DNA of 64,000 nt from Haloarcula amylolytica JCM 13557. GTDB lineage: Archaea > Halobacteriota > Halobacteria > Halobacteriales > Haloarculaceae. Below are positions 61,089-64,000 of the stretch, piece by piece (within the stretch, counting starts at the first letter, position 1; each line of letters opens with the position of its first letter). The translations under genes were made by a program, and so were the position numbers. The notes beneath the pieces are model-generated. The model searched no databases. It saw nothing but the letters and a program-made list of their open reading frames with translations, and was not told the DNA's origin. The stretch is taken from NCBI RefSeq assembly GCF_000336615.1, contig NZ_AOLW01000035.1, positions 202,100-266,099 of the forward strand, given 5' to 3'.

Positions 61089-62249
61089 TCACTCGGCGGG
61101 CTTCATCTGCTCTTCGAGCGCCATCTCCGCGTCATCTCCGAGCTGGCGCTGGTGGATCGTCTCGCCGCTGGCGGGATCGAACAGGTGCACGTCGCGGTCC
61201 GGGATCTCGACGTAGACGTGCTGCCCTTCGCTGATCGGACGCTGGCCGTCCGTCTCCACGATGAACGTCTGGTCGTGGCTCTGTGACCGCGCCTGGAGGT
61301 AGACGTAGGAGATACTCCCCATCGGTTCGACGACGTCGACGACGGCCTCAAACTCGTGGCCCAAGTTCGCCCGGTCGTGAAGCGTCATATCCTCAGGCCG
61401 GATACCGAGGACGAGTTCGTTTCGACTTCCAACAGCGGACTGCATCCGCTCTGTCAGATCGAAGTCGAAGCCGTCCGCGCGGAGCGTTCCGCCTTCGACC
61501 TTGCCTTCGAAGAAGTTCATCGACGGCGAGCCGAGGAAGCCGGCGACGAACTGGTTGGCTGGGCGGTAGAAGCATTCTAGCGGCGTTCCGACCTGCTGGA
61601 GTTCCCCGTAGTTGAGGACGACGAGTCGGTCGCCCATCGTCATTGCCTCCGTCTGGTCGTGGGTGACGTATAGCGTCGTCACGTCGAGGTCGTTCTGGAG
61701 CCGGTTGATCTCGGTGCGCATCTCCGCCCGAAGCTTCGCGTCCAGGTTCGAAAGCGGCTCGTCCATCAGGAAGACGTTCGGGTCACGGACGATTGCGCGA
61801 CCGAGCGCGACGCGCTGTTGTTGTCCCCCGGAGAGTTCGCCGGGCTTGTCGTCCAACAGCATGTCGATGTCCATCATCTCGGCGGCGGACGTGACGGCGT
61901 CCTCGATCTCGTCGGCGGACATGTCCGTCGACATCTTCAGCCCGAAGGACATGTTCTCCTCGACGGTCATATTGGGGTATAGCGCGTAGTTCTGGAACAC
62001 CATCGCGATGTCCCGGGCGCGCGGGCCGAGTTGGTTGACCACCTTCTCGCCGATGCGGATATCGCCCTCTGATTGCGTTTCCAGTCCCGCGACAATACGC
62101 ATGAGCGTCGACTTCCCGCTCCCGGACGGACCGACGAAGACGATGAACTCGCCATCGCGGATGTCCAGCGAGACGTCGTCGACCGCGACGATTGACTTAT
62201 CTCCTTCACCGAATCGCTTCGTAACGTCGTCGATTGTGATCTTTGCCAT
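61089..62249 (-). CDS. Sugar ABC importer ATPase (MalK/UgpC type)
   Basis: A 386-residue ATPase with Walker A GPSGSGKST (40-48), Q-loop in MVFQNYALYP, signature LSGGQQQRVALGRAI, Walker B FLMDEPLSNLDA and a carboxy-terminal OB/TOBE part (about residues 240-370). It energises sugar uptake with the two permeases upstream. The gene ends 61 bases before the aldolase start. The tail EEQMKPAE is unremarkable. Confidence 0.92.
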   Translation of the reverse strand: MAKITIDDVTKRFGEGDKSIVAVDDVSLDIRDGEFIVFVGPSGSGKSTLMRIVAGLETQSEGDIRIGEKVVNQLGPRARDIAMVFQNYALYPNMTVEENMSFGLKMSTDMSADEIEDAVTSAAEMMDIDMLLDDKPGELSGGQQQRVALGRAIVRDPNVFLMDEPLSNLDAKLRAEMRTEINRLQNDLDVTTLYVTHDQTEAMTMGDRLVVLNYGELQQVGTPLECFYRPANQFVAGFLGSPSMNFFEGKVEGGTLRADGFDFDLTERMQSAVGSRNELVLGIRPEDMTLHDRANLGHEFEAVVDVVEPMGSISYVYLQARSQSHDQTFIVETDGQRPISEGQHVYVEIPDRDVHLFDPASGETIHQRQLGDDAEMALEEQMKPAE

Positions 62250-62340
62250 TATCTTGCCTCCGATGTACGGCTAAGTGAAGCTACCGCCGCCGCAGGGGCG
62301 TCGTTTGCGAGCGATACCTGTCGAGGTGTGGACAGCGTGG

Positions 62341-63219
62341 TCATTCTTTGATCACCACGCCGAAGCTGAGCCCGGCCGCGAGGTACTTGTTGACCGCGAT
62401 GAGGAAGATGACGACCGGAACGATCATCGCTGTCGAGGCGGCCGCGAGCATCCCCCATTCGATCGAGCGCGAGCCGATGAACGAGTAGACGAACAGCGTC
62501 ACCGGCACGGCCTCGAAGCTCGTCAGCACGAGCCCGAACAGCAGCTCGATCCACGCGAAGATGAAGCTGATGATGGCGACCGAGAAGATGCCGGGCTTGG
62601 CCGCCGGCAGGACGACCTTCCTGAAGCCCTGGAACTGGGTCGCGCCGTCGACACGGGCCGCCTCTTCCAGCGTCTCGGGGATGCCGTCGAAGAACGCTTT
62701 CATCACCCAGACGACAAGGGAGAGGTTGATGCTGACGTACATCAGTACCATCCCGATCCGCGTGTCGAACAGATTGAGCTCCCGGAAGATGATGAAGAAG
62801 GGGAGCACGACGGCAATCGGCGGGAGCATCCGCGAGGAGAGTATCCACACGAGCACGTCCCGCTCCATCGGGATGTCGTACCGCGAGAGCACGTACGCGG
62901 CGGGGACGCCGATCAACAGCACGAGGACGACCGACGCCGACACCATGACGAGGCTGTTGGCGAACGCCGCGACGAACCCGGAATCCTGGATCAACTGGAT
63001 GTAGTTGTACACCGTCGGCAGGAAGATCCAGTCCGGGGGCAGCGAATTCGCTGTTCCGGGGGGCTTCAGCGACATCGAAGCCAGCCAGTACAGCGGGAAC
63101 AGCACGATGAACGACCACGTCAGGAGAATCGTGTGTCGAACCACCGTGACGATGGTCTCACGCGTATCCTTGTCGAGTCGCTGTGACGCGGTCGCGGAGT
63201 CGCTATCTGTCGTCGCCAT
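62341..63219 (-). CDS. Sugar ABC importer permease, MalG type
   Basis: A 292-residue permease with six helices and the EAA loop ETLEEAARVDGATQFQGFRKV (about residues 175-195). The ATG at 63219 overlaps the upstream permease stop by one base (TGATG), and an earlier start in the frame would only add three residues. It pairs with the other permease and the ATPase as a CUT1 importer. The spacer of 91 bases to the ATPase gene is the longest inside the operon. Confidence 0.9.
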   Translation of the reverse strand: MATTDSDSATASQRLDKDTRETIVTVVRHTILLTWSFIVLFPLYWLASMSLKPPGTANSLPPDWIFLPTVYNYIQLIQDSGFVAAFANSLVMVSASVVLVLLIGVPAAYVLSRYDIPMERDVLVWILSSRMLPPIAVVLPFFIIFRELNLFDTRIGMVLMYVSINLSLVVWVMKAFFDGIPETLEEAARVDGATQFQGFRKVVLPAAKPGIFSVAIISFIFAWIELLFGLVLTSFEAVPVTLFVYSFIGSRSIEWGMLAAASTAMIVPVVIFLIAVNKYLAAGLSFGVVIKE

Positions 63220-64000
63220 CAGTCCCACACCCCCTCGAAGCCGACCTTCGCAATGATGACGTTACACAGTGCAACGACGAGGACGAGGTAGACGACGGCG
63301 ATCGCTGCGGCCACGGTGATCTGGTTGTTGATGAACATCTGTTCGTAGATGTTGATGCTCACGAGCTGGGTCGCCGTCCCGGGGCCGCCGCCCGTGAGCC
63401 CGTACACCACGCCGAACGTCCGGAACAGGTCGATCAACCGGATGAGCGTCGCAACGAACACGACCGGCTTCATGTAGGGGATGATGACGTGGACGTAGCG
63501 CCGCCACATCGGCGCACCGTCGACGCGCGACGCCTCGATGAGCGTCTTCGGCACCGACGAGAGGCCGGCGTAGAAGATGATGAACATGAACGGCGTCCAG
63601 TTCCAGGCGTCAAGCAGGATCACCGTCAGCAACGGCACGTCCGAGAGGAAGTTCGGCGCGACGAACGGCGTGCCGGTGTTTATGACGTACGGAATGATGC
63701 CGATTTCGCTGTTCAGCATGATCCGGCCGATGGTCGCGAGCGAGACGGGCGCGACGGCCATCGGAATGATGAACAACACCCGGTAGAACGACTTCGCCCG
63801 GTCGGAGCCGACGCCGGCGACGAGCGCGGCCAGGACGAACCCGAGGATAGTTTCGAGGAGCAGCGCGCTGACGACGACAGTAATCGTAATGACGAACGAG
63901 TGGATCGCGCCGCCGCGGGTGAACGCCGTCTCGAAGTTGCGCAGCCCCACGAAATCAGCTGCGAATACATCGAGTGTCGGCTCCGCGATCAGGCTGAGAT
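63219..64000 (-). CDS. Sugar ABC importer permease, MalF type (runs off right edge)
   Basis: About 260 codons are present and the start lies beyond position 64000. The frame continues upstream of the GTG at 63950 as SLIAEPTLDVFAADFVGLRNF, which matches the second periplasmic part of MalF-type permeases, so the GTG is not the true start. The EAA loop PKTLIEASRVDGAPMWRRYV is intact. A sugar-binding protein is expected further upstream, outside the window. Confidence 0.9.
   Translation of the reverse strand, partial: LSLIAEPTLDVFAADFVGLRNFETAFTRGGAIHSFVITITVVVSALLLETILGFVLAALVAGVGSDRAKSFYRVLFIIPMAVAPVSLATIGRIMLNSEIGIIPYVINTGTPFVAPNFLSDVPLLTVILLDAWNWTPFMFIIFYAGLSSVPKTLIEASRVDGAPMWRRYVHVIIPYMKPVVFVATLIRLIDLFRTFGVVYGLTGGGPGTATQLVSINIYEQMFINNQITVAAAIAVVYLVLVVALCNVIIAKVGFEGVWD

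Noticed and set aside
62249-63118. A long minus-strand frame overlapping the MalG-type permease.
   Set aside because: It is a shifted-frame shadow of the permease, rich in arginine and alanine.
1-64000. CRISPR arrays, phage genes, replication origin and restriction systems.
   Set aside because: No regular direct-repeat array, integrase, cdc6/orc gene or methylase-nuclease pair was seen.

Overview
The window reads as haloarchaeal chromosome, most likely from Haloarcula or a close relative. The proteins are strongly acidic, codons end mostly in G or C, twin-arginine lipoprotein signals are common, and promoters have TATA boxes about 25 bases upstream of starts, several apparently leaderless. 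A 122-nt 5S rRNA gene at 34886-35007 is almost identical to the Haloarcula marismortui 5S sequence as I remember it.

Layout. 1-1691: a thioredoxin fragment, then a DUF302 protein and a methyltransferase. 1780-14200: a complete urea island. A seven-gene urease operon (ureB-C-A-G-D-E-F, minus strand, every junction overlapping by 1 or 4 bases) diverges from a urtABCDE urea ABC transporter (plus strand), which is followed by an NSS-family Na+ symporter. 14.2-26.5 kb: mixed housekeeping and envelope genes, with two copies of a small palindromic MITE-like element and one frameshifted winged-helix gene. 26.5-35.1 kb: a broken K+ channel gene, a phosphate permease, an amino-acid permease with a Usp partner, a SCO/TlpA/CcdA thiol-redox operon, then trkH and trkA-type fragments beside an orphan 5S rRNA gene with its own TATA box. 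35.2-45 kb: a membrane protein, an ABC exporter, small regulators, a fructosamine-kinase-like gene, a sugar MFS transporter and a Usp.

45.2-48.8 kb: three tandem paralogous iron/siderophore-type substrate-binding lipoproteins with 4-base overlaps and no permease or ATPase nearby, behind a promoter with a DtxR-type palindrome. 49.2-54 kb: an Lrp/AsnC-like regulator and a dabB-dabA inorganic-carbon transporter pair whose leader carries two ATCACG/CGTGAT palindromes. 54.2-64 kb: a flavin-type monooxygenase-like enzyme and a sugar or sugar-acid catabolic cluster (Zn-dehydrogenase, enolase-superfamily dehydratase, SDR, FGGY kinase, class II aldolase, ABC importer) that runs off the right edge.

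Functionally, urea is imported by UrtABCDE and hydrolysed by urease to ammonia and CO2/bicarbonate. The DAB system also handles inorganic carbon, but nothing in the sequence links the two. The most unusual items are the orphan 5S gene in a scar of K+-transport gene fragments, the triple binding-protein operon, the palindromes at the dab promoter, and a possible 37-codon leader ORF coupled to urtA.
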